From NCBI GenBank assembly GCA_016125585.1, contig WGLL01000005.1, positions 1 through 64,000 on the forward strand: a stretch of DNA of 64,000 nt. Direction: 5' to 3'. This document shows, piece after piece, positions 43,449 through 52,420 of this stretch. Source of the stretch: Caulobacter sp. (GTDB taxonomy: Bacteria; Pseudomonadota; Alphaproteobacteria; Caulobacterales; Caulobacteraceae). The notes under the pieces are model-generated. The model was not told where the DNA came from. It worked only from the letters and a program-made list of their open reading frames with translations, and did no database searches. Positions within the stretch are counted from its first letter, which is position 1. Each line of letters begins with the position of its first letter. The position numbers were made by a program, and so were the translations under genes.

Positions 43449-44432
43449 CTAGGCGGTTTTCCCCGCCGCCATCTTCAGCACCTCGCCATAGCTCTCCGCC
43501 GTCAGCATCCGCTCGGTGACCCCCTTCTGCTTCAGCAGCCGGCTGACCCTGGGCAGGTTCCAGCAAGGCACATGCATGAACATGTGGTGCTCGCAGTGGT
43601 AGTTGACGAAGTAGGGGGCCAGCACCAGCCGGGCGATCGGTCCCGCCGTGGTGGTGCGGGCGTGGCGCAGGGGGTCGGGCTCGTCCTTGCCGACACAGGC
43701 GTGCTCGGCGATGTTCCGCAGGCGGGTGATCAGCGGATACCAGGTGGCCATGGGGACCAGCCACAGGGCCGGCCAGGCCCACCACAGGCCCATGCGATGC
43801 TGGGCCAGCCAGGGCGTGGTTCCGAGGAGAAGCAGGCCGGCGATCAGGACGCCGTGGAAGATCAGGAACGGCTTCCAGAACTGATAGACGCCGCGCGCCG
43901 TCTTGCCGAACGGCACGCCCTTCTTGCGGCCCTGGACGAAGGCGTCGATCGAGGGGGCGATGCGCTGCTTGTAGAAGGTCTGGCCGGTCAGATCGCGGAT
44001 CATCTTGCGGCGCAGGGAGACGCGGGTGATCGGGAAGGGGGCCGACAGGCCAAGGTCCGGGTCTTCCGCCTGCTGGGCGAACTTGTGGTGCTGCAGGTGA
44101 TAGTTTCGGTAGCGCGGCAGGTCGGCGTTGGTCGGGGCGCCGGCCAGCCAGTTGCCGATCCAGTCGTTGACCTTCTGGTCGGGGTGAAGGCAGCCGTGGG
44201 CCCCGTCGTGCATCAGGATGGCCAGCCCCAGCTGCCGCCCGCCGATGACCATCACGGCGAGCAGATAGGTCAGGGGATTGGGCAGCCAGACGAACAGGGC
44301 CCCGGCGGCGAAGATGGTCAGCCAGGCGTGGGCGATCAGCCACAGCCCCATCCACCGCGAGCGCGCGGCCAGCGGGGCCCACTCCTCGGGGGTGAAGAAG
44401 TCAGCGGGTTTGACGCGAGCAGCGACGGCCAT
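43449..44432 (-). CDS. Membrane fatty acid desaturase-family protein
   Basis: 327 residues. Three histidine boxes for the di-iron site: HDGAHG (~99-104), YHLQHHK (~134-140) and YHCEHHMFMHVP (~270-281). TM segments at 30-55, 75-95, 195-240. It would introduce a double bond or hydroxyl into a lipid using O2 and a ferredoxin-type donor; the substrate is not determinable. Divergent from the DUF2147 gene with a 120-base gap. Confidence 0.9.
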   Translation of the reverse strand: MAVAARVKPADFFTPEEWAPLAARSRWMGLWLIAHAWLTIFAAGALFVWLPNPLTYLLAVMVIGGRQLGLAILMHDGAHGCLHPDQKVNDWIGNWLAGAPTNADLPRYRNYHLQHHKFAQQAEDPDLGLSAPFPITRVSLRRKMIRDLTGQTFYKQRIAPSIDAFVQGRKKGVPFGKTARGVYQFWKPFLIFHGVLIAGLLLLGTTPWLAQHRMGLWWAWPALWLVPMATWYPLITRLRNIAEHACVGKDEPDPLRHARTTTAGPIARLVLAPYFVNYHCEHHMFMHVPCWNLPRVSRLLKQKGVTERMLTAESYGEVLKMAAGKTA

Positions 44433-44552
44433 GCGGCGATTATCTCACGGGCGGCGAGGGATGTGTAGATTGACGCGGGGCAGGGCGTCTGGCGACGGGA
44501 CAGGCAGCAATGTGCGGGTTAGGCTCCGGGAAACGCAACCCGAGGCCATGCC

Positions 44553-45002
44553 ATGACCGCAAGACTGTTCGCCCTTCCCCTGATGATCGCCGGCCTGGCC
44601 ATGGCCGGCGCGGCGGCGCTGGCCGCCTCCGCCCTGGCCGCCGAGCCCTCGCCGGTCGGGGTGTGGAAGACGCCCGAGGACCACGGCCTGATCCGCATCT
44701 ATGAGTGCGGGACGGCCTTGTGCGGCAGGATCATCGGTTCCGACACCCTGAACGCCAACCCCGGCCTGAAGGACGCGGGCAACAAGGACGCCGCGTTGCG
44801 CGGACGGCCGCTGAAGGACCTGCAGCTGATGAGCGGCTTCAAGGGCGGGCCCAAGACCTGGAAGGACGGCCGCATCTACCGGCCCCAGGACGGCGGCACC
44901 TACAAGGGCTCGCTGGAGCTGGTCGATGGCAACCGGCTGAAACTCACCGGCTGCGCCGCCCCGCTGCTCTGCCAGTCGCAGATGTGGGTGCGGGCGAAGT
45001 AG
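44553..45002 (+). CDS. Secreted DUF2147 protein
   Basis: 149 residues. Signal ~1-30 (AAALAASALAAE). Family core: SPVGVWKTPEDHGLIRIYECGTALCGRIIG, LMSGFKGGPKTWKDGRIYRPQDGGTYKGSLEL and the C-terminal LTGCAAPLLCQSQMWVRAK. Calycin/lipocalin-like periplasmic proteins with proposed lipid or ligand binding; role unproven. A TTGACG at 44471 could serve as a -35, but no convincing -10 follows. Confidence 0.9.
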   Translation: MTARLFALPLMIAGLAMAGAAALAASALAAEPSPVGVWKTPEDHGLIRIYECGTALCGRIIGSDTLNANPGLKDAGNKDAALRGRPLKDLQLMSGFKGGPKTWKDGRIYRPQDGGTYKGSLELVDGNRLKLTGCAAPLLCQSQMWVRAK

Positions 45003-45058
45003 GGGCGGGGCGCTCTTCCGCCGCCGCCCCTTTCTCGACAGTCACGACCCCACCCCAA

Positions 45059-45183
45059 CCGTCACCCCCGGACTTGTTCCGGGGGGCCATACGCGCGGGC
45101 CCACAAGGTTGTTCTTCGCCGTCGACGACGACCCTTCATGGGCTCGAGTCAATGGACCCCCGGAACACGTCCGGGGGCGACGG
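45059..45183. repeat. Paired inverted repeat, family C, copy 3
   Basis: CCGTCACCCCCGGACTTG TTCCGGGGGGCCATACGCG on the left, TCAATGGACCCCCGGAAC ACGTCCGGGGGCGACGG on the right. It lies between convergent DUF2147 and monooxygenase genes. Confidence 0.85.
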
Positions 45184-45233
45184 AAGGAAAGGGCGGTCAG
45201 GCCGCGCACCTCCGGCCCCTCAACGCCGCCCGC

Positions 45234-46736
45234 CTACTTCCCGTAGACAAACTCCGGACCGTCCAGGTCGATCTTCGGCAGCTCGTCCTTTTCCGCCCAG
45301 TAGTCCTGGGTGTGCTGCCATTCGGGCTTGTCGCCGCGCTGGGGCAGCAGATGCATGCCGCGCATCAGATAGCCGGGATTGAAGTTCTCCGGGTCCATCC
45401 ACGGCTGCAGTTTCATGTCCCGGTCCTCCGGCCGCAGGGCCACCTCGACCTTCTTCGCGCCCTTGTCGTCCATCCGCTTCAACAGCCGGGCGACGAAATC
45501 GCCGATGATGTCGGCCCTCAGGGTCCAGCTGGCGCGGAAGTAGCCGAACACCCAGACGAGGTTGGGCAGGCCGGTGAACATCATGCCGCGATAGGTGACG
45601 CTCTTTGAGAAATCGACCGGCTTGCCGTCGACGGCGAAGGCGATGTCGCCCAGCACATTGAGGTTGAAGCCGGTGGCGGTGATGATGATGTCGGCCTCGA
45701 GCTCCTTGCCGGACTTGAGCAGGATGCCCTTTTCGGTGAAGCGGTCGATGTGGTCGGTGACGACGCTGGCCTTGCCCTTGGTCACCGACTGGAAGATGTC
45801 GCCGTCGGGCACGAAGGCGATGCGCTGGCGCCAGGGGCGGTAGCTGGGGGTGAAGTGCTGCTTCACCGCCTCTTCCGGCAGGAACATCGACACCCCGGCC
45901 AGCAGCTCCTGCTTGACCACCTCCGGCTCCTCCATCGAGCGCCGGGTGAAAGCGGCCTGGTCGAACAGGATCTTGCGGCGGACCAGCTCATGCACCCATT
46001 CCTCGGGCGCATCCAGTTCCCGCAGGGTGTTGGCCAGTTCGTTCTCGTTGCGGCCGGGGATGAAGTAGGTCGGCGAGCGCTGCAGCAGGGTGACGTGCCC
46101 GCAGTCGTCGGCGATGGCCGGCACCAGGGTGGCGGCGGTGGCGCCCGAGCCGATGACGATGACCTTCTTGCCCTTGTAGTCCAGGTCTTCCGGCCAGGTC
46201 TGGGGGTGGACGATCTGGCCCTTGAAGCTGTCCATGCCGGGCCACTGCGGCGTGTAGCCCTGTTTGTGGCTGTAGTAGCCCTGGCACATCCACAGGAAGT
46301 TGGCGGTGATGTGCACCGTCTCGCCGGTGTCCTTGCGGCGGGCCTCGATGGTCCAGAGGTTGTCCTCGCTGGACCAGCTGGCGCTGGCGATCTCGTGGCC
46401 GTAACGGATGTGGCGGCCCAGATCGTTGTCTTCGATGACCTCGCCCATATAGGTCAGGATCTCGGCGGCGGTGGCGATGGGCGGGCCGACCCAGGGCTTG
46501 AAGCGGTAGCCGAAGGTGTAGAGGTCGCTGTCGGAGCGGATGCCGGGGTATTTGTGGGTCAGCCAGGTGCCGCCGAAGCTGTCCTGGCTCTCGAGCACCG
46601 CGAAGGTCTTGCCGGGGCACTGGTGGACCATGTGCCAGGCCGCGCCGACCCCGGAAATCCCGGCCCCGACGATCAGCACGTCGAAATGTTCGGTGGTGGT
46701 CTCCGCCGGCCGCTCAAGCGTGGTCGCCGTGCTCAT
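45234..46736 (-). CDS. Flavin-containing (Baeyer-Villiger-type) monooxygenase
   Basis: 500 residues. FAD site LIVGAGISGVGAAW (~20-33). The Baeyer-Villiger fingerprint FxGxxxHxxxW(P) is exact: FKGQIVHPQTWP (~174-185). A second Rossmann motif follows (VIVIGSGATAATL). It uses NADPH and O2 to insert oxygen into a ketone or to oxidise a heteroatom; substrate unknown. A perfect FNR/FixK-type box lies 81 bases before the ATG, unusual for an O2-consuming enzyme. Confidence 0.92.
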   Translation of the reverse strand: MSTATTLERPAETTTEHFDVLIVGAGISGVGAAWHMVHQCPGKTFAVLESQDSFGGTWLTHKYPGIRSDSDLYTFGYRFKPWVGPPIATAAEILTYMGEVIEDNDLGRHIRYGHEIASASWSSEDNLWTIEARRKDTGETVHITANFLWMCQGYYSHKQGYTPQWPGMDSFKGQIVHPQTWPEDLDYKGKKVIVIGSGATAATLVPAIADDCGHVTLLQRSPTYFIPGRNENELANTLRELDAPEEWVHELVRRKILFDQAAFTRRSMEEPEVVKQELLAGVSMFLPEEAVKQHFTPSYRPWRQRIAFVPDGDIFQSVTKGKASVVTDHIDRFTEKGILLKSGKELEADIIITATGFNLNVLGDIAFAVDGKPVDFSKSVTYRGMMFTGLPNLVWVFGYFRASWTLRADIIGDFVARLLKRMDDKGAKKVEVALRPEDRDMKLQPWMDPENFNPGYLMRGMHLLPQRGDKPEWQHTQDYWAEKDELPKIDLDGPEFVYGK

Positions 46737-46816
46737 GTCGCCTTCCCCTGTGCTGCTGCGGGCGGTTTGCGCCTCTCTGTCAGACTGACCCTTGAGGGGC
46801 CGCGCGCGGGCGGTCC

Positions 46817-46830
46817 TTGATCTGGATCAA
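46817..46830. promoter_or_regulatory. FNR/FixK-type box upstream of the monooxygenase
   Basis: TTGATCTGGATCAA is an exact match to TTGAT-N4-ATCAA. It ends 81 bases before ATG 46736 (minus strand). A second half-site, TTGAT, occurs at 46844. Since ubiA ends to the right, the monooxygenase is the only gene it could serve. Confidence 0.6.
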
Positions 46831-46890
46831 GCTCAGGTAAACGTTGATCATAAATCGCCGGATGGGAAGTTTTTTGTGGTCGGAGCTACC

Positions 46891-47026
46891 CCGTCATCCC
46901 GGGCGCCCCTTGGGCGACCCGGGACCCAGAGGGGCCGCGCACCGCTCGCCAAGCCGCGTTCAAGACCGCGTTCCGTCACCCCTGGGTCCCGGCTCTCCGC
47001 GCCTTGCGCTACGGCCGGGATGACGG
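46891..47026. repeat. Paired inverted repeat, family B, copy 3
   Basis: CCGTCATCCCGGGCGCCCC and CCGGGACCCAGAGGGG on the left, CCTGGGTCCCGGCTCTCC and GGCCGGGATGACGG on the right. It ends nine bases before the ubiA stop codon, between two minus-strand genes. Confidence 0.83.
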
Positions 47027-47035
47027 AAGGGGGCG

Positions 47036-48034
47036 TCAGAACCCCGTCGGCCGCCACAGGCCGGCGACCAGGGCCGCGACCAGCAGGGCGCCGGCCCAGA
47101 CGTTGGACTTGAACAGCGCCAGGGCCGCCATCGGGTCGTCCAGCCGCAGCCGCGCCGCCTGCCGCGACAGATGCAGGCCGAACCCCGCCAGCAGGGGCAG
47201 CATCAGCGGCCCCAGTCCCCCGACCCATCCGGCCAGCAGCACCAGGCAGAAACAGGCGACATAGAAGATCATCACCCCCCGCGGCGCCGCCTCGCCGAGG
47301 CGCCGGGCCGAGGACTTGACCCCCGCCAGGGCGTCGTCCTCCAGGTCCTGCACCGCATAGATGGTGTCGTAGCCGAGGGTCCAGAAGATCAGCCCGGCGT
47401 AGAGCAGCCCCGCCGGCCATGGGCTCAGCGGCTGCATCGGGGTCTCGGGCCCCAGCCCGACCAGGCTGAACAGGCTCGGCCCGCCCATGGCCGCGGCGAA
47501 GCCCAGCGGCGCCCCCCAGTTGAAGGTCAGGCCGAGCCACGCCTGCGGCCACCAGGTGATCCGCTTCATGAACGGATAGGCGGCGACCAGCCCCAGCGAG
47601 GCGATCCCCAGCCCGACGGCCCAGAGGTTCATGCTCAGCAGGATCAGGAAACTGACCAGGGCGCAGCCGATCAGAAAGCCCCAGGCCTGGGGAACGGTGA
47701 TCTGACCGGCCGGGATCGGCCGCATCGCCGTCCGCGCCACCTGGGCGTCGAAGTCCCGGTCGACGATGTCGTTGAAGGCGCAGCCGGCGGCCCGCATCAG
47801 GGCGGCGCCGACCAGGAACTGCACCAGCAGCACCGGGTCCGGCCACCGCTGCGCCATCGCCCCGGCCAGGGCGATCCCCATCCAGCCGGGCAGCATCAGC
47901 AGCCAGATGCCCGCCGGCCGGTCGAACCGGCCCAGCTTCAGCCACGGCCGCAGGCCCGGCGGCGCATGACGGTCGACCCAGTTGGTCACGGCGGCGTCGG
48001 GCAGGATGTCGGAGGCGCGAGTCATCGGCGCCAT
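47036..48034 (-). CDS. ubiA: 4-hydroxybenzoate polyprenyltransferase UbiA
   Basis: 332 residues, about eight or nine TM helices. Both prenyltransferase motifs are present: NDIVDRDFDAQVARTAMRP (first Asp-rich motif, ~92-110) and DTIYAVQDLEDDALAGVKS (second, ~225-243). It attaches the polyprenyl tail to 4-hydroxybenzoate in ubiquinone synthesis; UbiD at 32699 acts in the next steps. ATG 48034 and 48025 are both possible starts; the longer frame to 48148 enters the divergent ligase gene. Confidence 0.93.
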   Translation of the reverse strand: MAPMTRASDILPDAAVTNWVDRHAPPGLRPWLKLGRFDRPAGIWLLMLPGWMGIALAGAMAQRWPDPVLLVQFLVGAALMRAAGCAFNDIVDRDFDAQVARTAMRPIPAGQITVPQAWGFLIGCALVSFLILLSMNLWAVGLGIASLGLVAAYPFMKRITWWPQAWLGLTFNWGAPLGFAAAMGGPSLFSLVGLGPETPMQPLSPWPAGLLYAGLIFWTLGYDTIYAVQDLEDDALAGVKSSARRLGEAAPRGVMIFYVACFCLVLLAGWVGGLGPLMLPLLAGFGLHLSRQAARLRLDDPMAALALFKSNVWAGALLVAALVAGLWRPTGF

Positions 48035-48146
48035 ACTGTCCCGTCCCCCGCCCCACGAGAAGGCGCCTCGCGAGAGGGCGCCCCGGAACTCCATACCCCG
48101 GGGCGAGGAACTTTCGTTGGCGGGGCGGTCATGCGATACCGCCGCC

Positions 48147-49931
48147 ATGGACGGATCCCAGACCCCCGCGCCCTTTCGCGACGCCCGCTACGCCCCCCGC
48201 CGCCTGGAGGTCGAACGCCGTGACGACGGCGCCATCGTCCTGACCAACCCCACGCCCTGGTCCGACCGCTTCCTGACCACCTGCGCCCCGCTGCAGCACT
48301 GGGCCGCCGAGGCCCCCGACCGGGTCTGGCTGGCCGAACGCGACGGCGAGGGCTGGCGCACCGTCACCTACGCCCAGGCCCTGGCCGACGTCTCCGCCCT
48401 GGCCGGCGCCTTGCGAAACCTGGGGCTGGGCCCCGGCAAGCCGCTGCTGATCCTGGCCCGCAACGGGATCGACCACGCCCTGATCTCCTACGGCGCCATG
48501 GCCATCGGCGCGCCCATCGCCCCGGTCTCGCCGCAGTACGGGCTGAAGGGCGCCGATCTGGCGCGCCTGCGCTACGCCTGCGAGGTGCTGAAGCCCGCCG
48601 CCGTCTACACCGATGACGCCGCCGCCTTCGGCGACGCCCTGAAGGCGGATTTCCTCTCCGGCCTTCCGGTCATCGCCAGCCGCAACGGCCGCCCGGCCCA
48701 CTACGCCTTCGCCTCCATGCTGGCCCACCCCCCGGCGGCCTTCACCGCCACGCCGGACGACACCGCCAAGCTGCTCCTGACCAGCGGCTCGACCGGCCGG
48801 CCCAAGGCGGTCATCTGCCTGCATCGCAATGTGTCGCTGAACGGCGCCCAGATCGCCGCCTGTTTCGACGATCCCGACCCGCCCGTCGTCGTCAACGCCG
48901 CCCCCTGGAGCCACAGCCTGGGGGCCAACGCCATCCTGCACATGGTCCTGCACCGGGGCGGGACTCTCTACATCGACGCCGGCCAGCCGGTCGCCGGCCG
49001 CTTTGCCGAGACGGTGCGCAATCTCAGGGAGGTTTCGCCGACCTACCACAACATGGTCCCCGCCGGCTGGGCCCTGTTCGCCACCGAGCTGGAGCGCGAC
49101 GAGGACCTGGCCAGGACCTTCTTCGCCCGCGTCCGCATCCTGCAGTACGGCGGCGCCTCGCTGGGCCAGTCGATCATCGACCGGGTCCAGGCCGTGGCTG
49201 CGCGTGTCTGCGGCCACCGCATCACCTTCGCCACCGGCTACGGCTCGACCGAGACCGGCCCCACCGCCTGCAACATCCACTGGCTGAACGCCCGCTCCGG
49301 CATGTGCGGCCTGCCGGTCCCCGGAACCAGCGCCAAGCTGGCCCCCGTCGGCGAGAAGTTCGAACTGCGCATCCGGGGCCCGCAGGTCAGCCCCGGCTAC
49401 CTCGGCGAGCCCGAGCTCTCCGCCGCCGCCTTCGACGAGGAGGGCTATTACAAACTCGGCGACGCCGCCCGCCTGGCCGACGACGCCGATCCTTCGGCCG
49501 GCCTGGTCTTCGACGGCCGCCTGGTCGAGAACTTCAAGCTGGCCAGCGGCACCTTCGTCGCCGCCGGGGCCCTGCGCGTCGCCGCCGTCTCGGCCATCGG
49601 CGGCGCGGTCTCCGACGCCGTCGTCTGCGGCGAGGGGCAGGAGGGCGTCGGCCTGATGCTGTTCCTCGATCCCGCCTACAACGCCCGCCACAGCCCGGAG
49701 GAAACCCGCGCCGTCATCGAGGCCGGCCTGCGGGCCATGAACGCGGCGGCCAAAGGCGGCGGCGGCCGCGTCGCCCGCGCCCTGATCCTCGACGGCGCCG
49801 CCGACGCCGCCAGCGGCGAACTGACCGACAAGGGCTACATCAACCAGGCCCTGGCTCGCGGCCGCCGCCCCACCGAACTGGCCCGCCTGTTCGCGGCGGA
49901 GCCGGACGAAGGAGTCCTGGTGCTGGGATAG
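48147..49931 (+). CDS. Feruloyl-CoA synthase-like AMP-forming ligase
   Basis: 594 residues, adenylate-forming family. P-loop KLLLTSGSTGRPKAVI (~210-225), FATGYGSTETGPTACN (~363-378) and the hinge LVFDGRLVENFKLASGTFVAAG. The final catalytic Lys region reads GELTDKGYINQ, matching feruloyl-CoA synthases, which have this DKGYIN end and similar length. It would activate hydroxycinnamic acids to CoA thioesters, but no vanillin or enoyl-CoA hydratase gene lies nearby, so the substrate is not certain. Divergent from ubiA with a 112-base gap. Confidence 0.86.
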   Translation: MDGSQTPAPFRDARYAPRRLEVERRDDGAIVLTNPTPWSDRFLTTCAPLQHWAAEAPDRVWLAERDGEGWRTVTYAQALADVSALAGALRNLGLGPGKPLLILARNGIDHALISYGAMAIGAPIAPVSPQYGLKGADLARLRYACEVLKPAAVYTDDAAAFGDALKADFLSGLPVIASRNGRPAHYAFASMLAHPPAAFTATPDDTAKLLLTSGSTGRPKAVICLHRNVSLNGAQIAACFDDPDPPVVVNAAPWSHSLGANAILHMVLHRGGTLYIDAGQPVAGRFAETVRNLREVSPTYHNMVPAGWALFATELERDEDLARTFFARVRILQYGGASLGQSIIDRVQAVAARVCGHRITFATGYGSTETGPTACNIHWLNARSGMCGLPVPGTSAKLAPVGEKFELRIRGPQVSPGYLGEPELSAAAFDEEGYYKLGDAARLADDADPSAGLVFDGRLVENFKLASGTFVAAGALRVAAVSAIGGAVSDAVVCGEGQEGVGLMLFLDPAYNARHSPEETRAVIEAGLRAMNAAAKGGGGRVARALILDGAADAASGELTDKGYINQALARGRRPTELARLFAAEPDEGVLVLG

Positions 49932-49946
49932 CGCTCCCCCCACCCC

Positions 49947-50079
49947 CGTCATCCCGGAAAGCGCGCAGCGCTTGTCCGGGACCCAGGGGACGCCGCGCAC
50001 CGGCCGAAAAGCCGCTTTCAACAGCCCGATCCGTCACTCCCTTGGTCCCCGCTCGCCCTGCGGGCGTCCGGGATGACGG
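49947..50079. repeat. Paired inverted repeat, family B, copy 4
   Basis: CGTCATCCCGGAAAGCGCGC AGCGCTTGTCCGGGACCCAG on the left, CCTTGGTCCCCGCTCGCCCTG and GGGCGTCCGGGATGACGG on the right. The left ~50 bases are almost identical to copy 5 (53228-53359), so one of these two spread recently. It lies between convergent genes together with repeat C4. Confidence 0.87.
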
Positions 50080-50141
50080 AAGGAAGGCTATTGGGTCGAC
50101 GGCGTCCTCCGAAATCTCTTGATCGTCTCAGCCACACGCAA

Positions 50142-50265
50142 CCGTCACCCCCGGACCTGTTCCGGGGGTCCATACACGCGGGACGATGAGGGTTATTCCA
50201 CGGTCGGCGTCCGGCTGTTCAAGTCCCCGAATCAATGGACCCCTGGAACAGGTCCAGGGTAGCGG
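50142..50265. repeat. Paired inverted repeat, family C, copy 4
   Basis: CCGTCACCCCCGGACCTG TTCCGGGGGTCCATACACG and TCAATGGACCCCTGGAACAG GTCCAGGGTAGCGG. With copy B4 it makes up most of the 371-base gap 49932-50302. Confidence 0.83.
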
Positions 50266-50302
50266 AAACAAAGCGAGCTTGATCGAGGTCAGCTAGGCAA
50301 CG

Positions 50303-50743
50303 CTAGTCCTCGATCTTCCGGCCGGACGGCCTTCCCGACTTCTCTTGCAAATACCTTGAGGCCCGGGTGGCCAACTCGGCCGCGCAGGAGGCCCACGCAT
50401 CGACGTCGTCCGGCCACCAATCGATCTCGGATTGGTCGAGCCTCAGGGCGGCGACGATATGGTCCCTGAGGGCGATCGCCCCCAGTTTGCCTGCCTCTCC
50501 GGCGTCAACGTAGATCGTTGTATTTGGCGTTCCGGCGAGCAGGAGCTGCTTCACTAGGAATACCGGCCCAGACTCGAGGCGGAAGAAGAAGCCTTGCGCC
50601 GGCCCGAGGCCGTCCTCTTCCCAATCCTCAGGATTGCAGCCTGTCCTCTTCGCCAACTCTATCGCGGTCGGCGAAACGGTCATCAAGCCCCAGTCGGCGC
50701 CGCTCGGGAATGTCCAATTGGATATCTGCCCTGACTTCGCCAT
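50303..50743 (-). CDS. Hypothetical cytosolic protein of atypical composition
   Basis: 146 residues, no signal or TM segment: MAKSGQISNWTFPSGADWGL, RTGCNPEDWEEDGLGPAQGFFFRLESG, LRLDQSEIDWWPDDVDAWAS. I do not recognise the family. Its third codon positions are less G/C-biased than neighbours (codons such as CTC/TCT/ATA/TTA-type appear more often), and it sits alone next to two repeat elements, which hints at acquisition by transfer. ATG 50743 chosen; an in-frame ATG at 50782 adds 13 residues and runs closer to the divergent esterase. Confidence 0.7.
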   Translation of the reverse strand: MAKSGQISNWTFPSGADWGLMTVSPTAIELAKRTGCNPEDWEEDGLGPAQGFFFRLESGPVFLVKQLLLAGTPNTTIYVDAGEAGKLGAIALRDHIVAALRLDQSEIDWWPDDVDAWASCAAELATRASRYLQEKSGRPSGRKIED

Positions 50744-50838
50744 GGGTCTATTGTGATCGCTCCGACTATGGACACAAGCCACCTTTCGCCGGGCGCCACC
50801 CGCCTTGGCTTCCCCGTCGAATCCCGCAAACTCCCCGG

Positions 50839-51696
50839 ATGACCCGCCTCCTTCTCCCGATCATCCTCCTCCTGGGCCTCGCCGCGCCGGCCTTCGCCCA
50901 GGATCCGGCCAACCCCTTCAACGCTCCCGGCGAGCCCGTCGTCATCGGCCAGGGCTATGACCTGCCTTCGACCATCCTCGGCCAGACCCGCCGCATCAAC
51001 ATCCAGCTGCCGCCCGGCTACGACGCGCTGGAGAACAGGGACCGCCGCTACCCCGTCCTCTATCTCCTCGACGGCGGGGTAGAGCAGCAGGACTTCTTCC
51101 ACATCGCCGGCCTGCTGCATCAGGGCGGGCTGTGGGGCATCAACGCCCCGGTGATCCTGGTCGGCGTGGCCAGCGACGACCGCCGCGCCGAACTGACCCT
51201 GCCCGCCGCCCGCAAGGACGAGCGCGAGGCCTATCCCACCCACGGCAAGGCCGACAGCTTCCGCCGCTTCCTGGTCGAGGAACTGCAACCGCGCGTCAAC
51301 GCCGCGTATCGCACCGACGGAACCGACGGCCTGATCGGCGAATCCCTGGCGGCCCTGTTCGTGGTCGATGTCGCCCTGCGCCATCCGGCGGACTTCGACC
51401 GCTACATCGCCATCAGCCCCAGCCTGTGGTGGGACAACCAGGCCACCGCCCGCCTGGCCCCCGAGCTGCTGGCGACGCCGGGCCGGCCGAAGATCAAACT
51501 CTGGCTGTCCATCGCCGACGAGGGCGGGCAGATGCAGGGCGGCATGGACCGGCTGGTCGCCGCCCTCAAGCGCAACCCGGGCGGCGTCGACTGGACCTAC
51601 CGGCCCTATCCGTCGGAAAAGCACAGCACCATCTACCACCCGGCCGCCACCCGGGCGATCCGGGACCTGTTTCCGCCGCCTGCCGCCAAGGATTGA
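50839..51696 (+). CDS. Secreted alpha/beta hydrolase, esterase D-like
   Basis: 285 residues. Signal ~1-21 (LLLGLAAPAFAQ). Putative-esterase (Fes/IroE-type) fold: RYPVLYLLDGG, nucleophile elbow DGLIGESLAALF (Ser in GESLA), AISPSLWWDNQ, Asp in LSIADEGGQMQ and His in SEKHSTIYH. It probably cleaves an ester in the periplasm; IroE-like enzymes act on siderophores, but nothing nearby supports that. ATG 50839 fits the signal peptide. The stop codon overlaps an FNR-like box serving the next gene. Confidence 0.87.
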   Translation: MTRLLLPIILLLGLAAPAFAQDPANPFNAPGEPVVIGQGYDLPSTILGQTRRINIQLPPGYDALENRDRRYPVLYLLDGGVEQQDFFHIAGLLHQGGLWGINAPVILVGVASDDRRAELTLPAARKDEREAYPTHGKADSFRRFLVEELQPRVNAAYRTDGTDGLIGESLAALFVVDVALRHPADFDRYIAISPSLWWDNQATARLAPELLATPGRPKIKLWLSIADEGGQMQGGMDRLVAALKRNPGGVDWTYRPYPSEKHSTIYHPAATRAIRDLFPPPAAKD

Positions 51697-51706
51697 GTCA
51701 GATCAA
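51693..51706. promoter_or_regulatory. FNR/FixK-type box upstream of cytochrome b561
   Basis: TTGAGTCAGATCAA differs from TTGAT-N4-ATCAA at one position. It ends 48 bases before the b561 ATG, a normal distance for activation, and overlaps the esterase stop codon. Confidence 0.5.
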
Positions 51707-51754
51707 GGCGCCGCACGCGCGCATCGGCTCTTCTGCGGCGACAGGAGAGCCCGC

Positions 51755-52306
51755 ATGTCCCTGACCAACACCCGCGCCGCCTACGGCTGGCTGGCCATCG
51801 CGCTGCACTGGATCAGCGCCATCGGCGTCGTCGCCCTCTATCTGCTGGGCGAGCAGATGGAGGAGGCGCCGGACCGGGCCGCGAAGCTGGCCGCCCAGAA
51901 CCTGCACGTCTCGGTCGCGGTTCTGCTGTTCACCTTCCTGGCCGCGCGCCTGCTGTGGTCCTTCTCGCAGCCGCATCCGCAATCGCTGGAGAAGAACCGC
52001 TGGCTGCAACTGGCCTCCATCGCCGTGCATCTGCTGTTCCTGGCCATGATCCTCGTGCTGCTGGTCACCGGGCCGCTGGCCGTCTGGTCCTCCGCCAGGC
52101 CGATCCAGGTGTTCGACCTGTTCGCCATCCCCGGTCCCTTCGCCGCCAGTGTCGACTGGCTGCATGAGACGGCCGAATGGGTGCACGGCGCGGCGAGCAA
52201 GCTGTTCTGGCCGCTGATCGTCCTGCACGTCGGCGGGGCCCTCAAGCATCTGGTGATCGACCGCGACGCGACCCTGCGCCGGATGCTGTGGGTCGGGCGC
52301 GCCTGA
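51755..52306 (+). CDS. Cytochrome b561-family membrane protein
   Basis: 183 residues, four TM helices (8-28, 45-65, 85-110, 145-170). Haem-ligand His candidates: ALHWISAIG, NLHVSVAVL, AVHLLFLAM and VLHVGGALKHLV. It is a prokaryotic b561 (CybB-like) that moves electrons between a quinol and another carrier, or scavenges superoxide. CAGGAGAGCC precedes ATG 51755. An FNR-like box upstream suggests oxygen-responsive expression. Confidence 0.9.
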   Translation: MSLTNTRAAYGWLAIALHWISAIGVVALYLLGEQMEEAPDRAAKLAAQNLHVSVAVLLFTFLAARLLWSFSQPHPQSLEKNRWLQLASIAVHLLFLAMILVLLVTGPLAVWSSARPIQVFDLFAIPGPFAASVDWLHETAEWVHGAASKLFWPLIVLHVGGALKHLVIDRDATLRRMLWVGRA

Positions 52307-52406
52307 GTTCAGCCGGATTGATGAGCACGGCCCCGCCGACCGGGCCTGTGATCCTGCTGGACGGAAGACGGCCGTGGCGACACTCTCCCGGCCAGACTCT
52401 CGGCTG

Positions 52407-52420
52407 TTGATCCAGATCAC
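52407..52420. promoter_or_regulatory. FNR/FixK-type box upstream of the VIT-family transporter
   Basis: TTGATCCAGATCAC differs from TTGAT-N4-ATCAA only at the last base. It ends 63 bases before the VIT1-like start. Same spacing style as the box before cytochrome b561. Confidence 0.5.
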
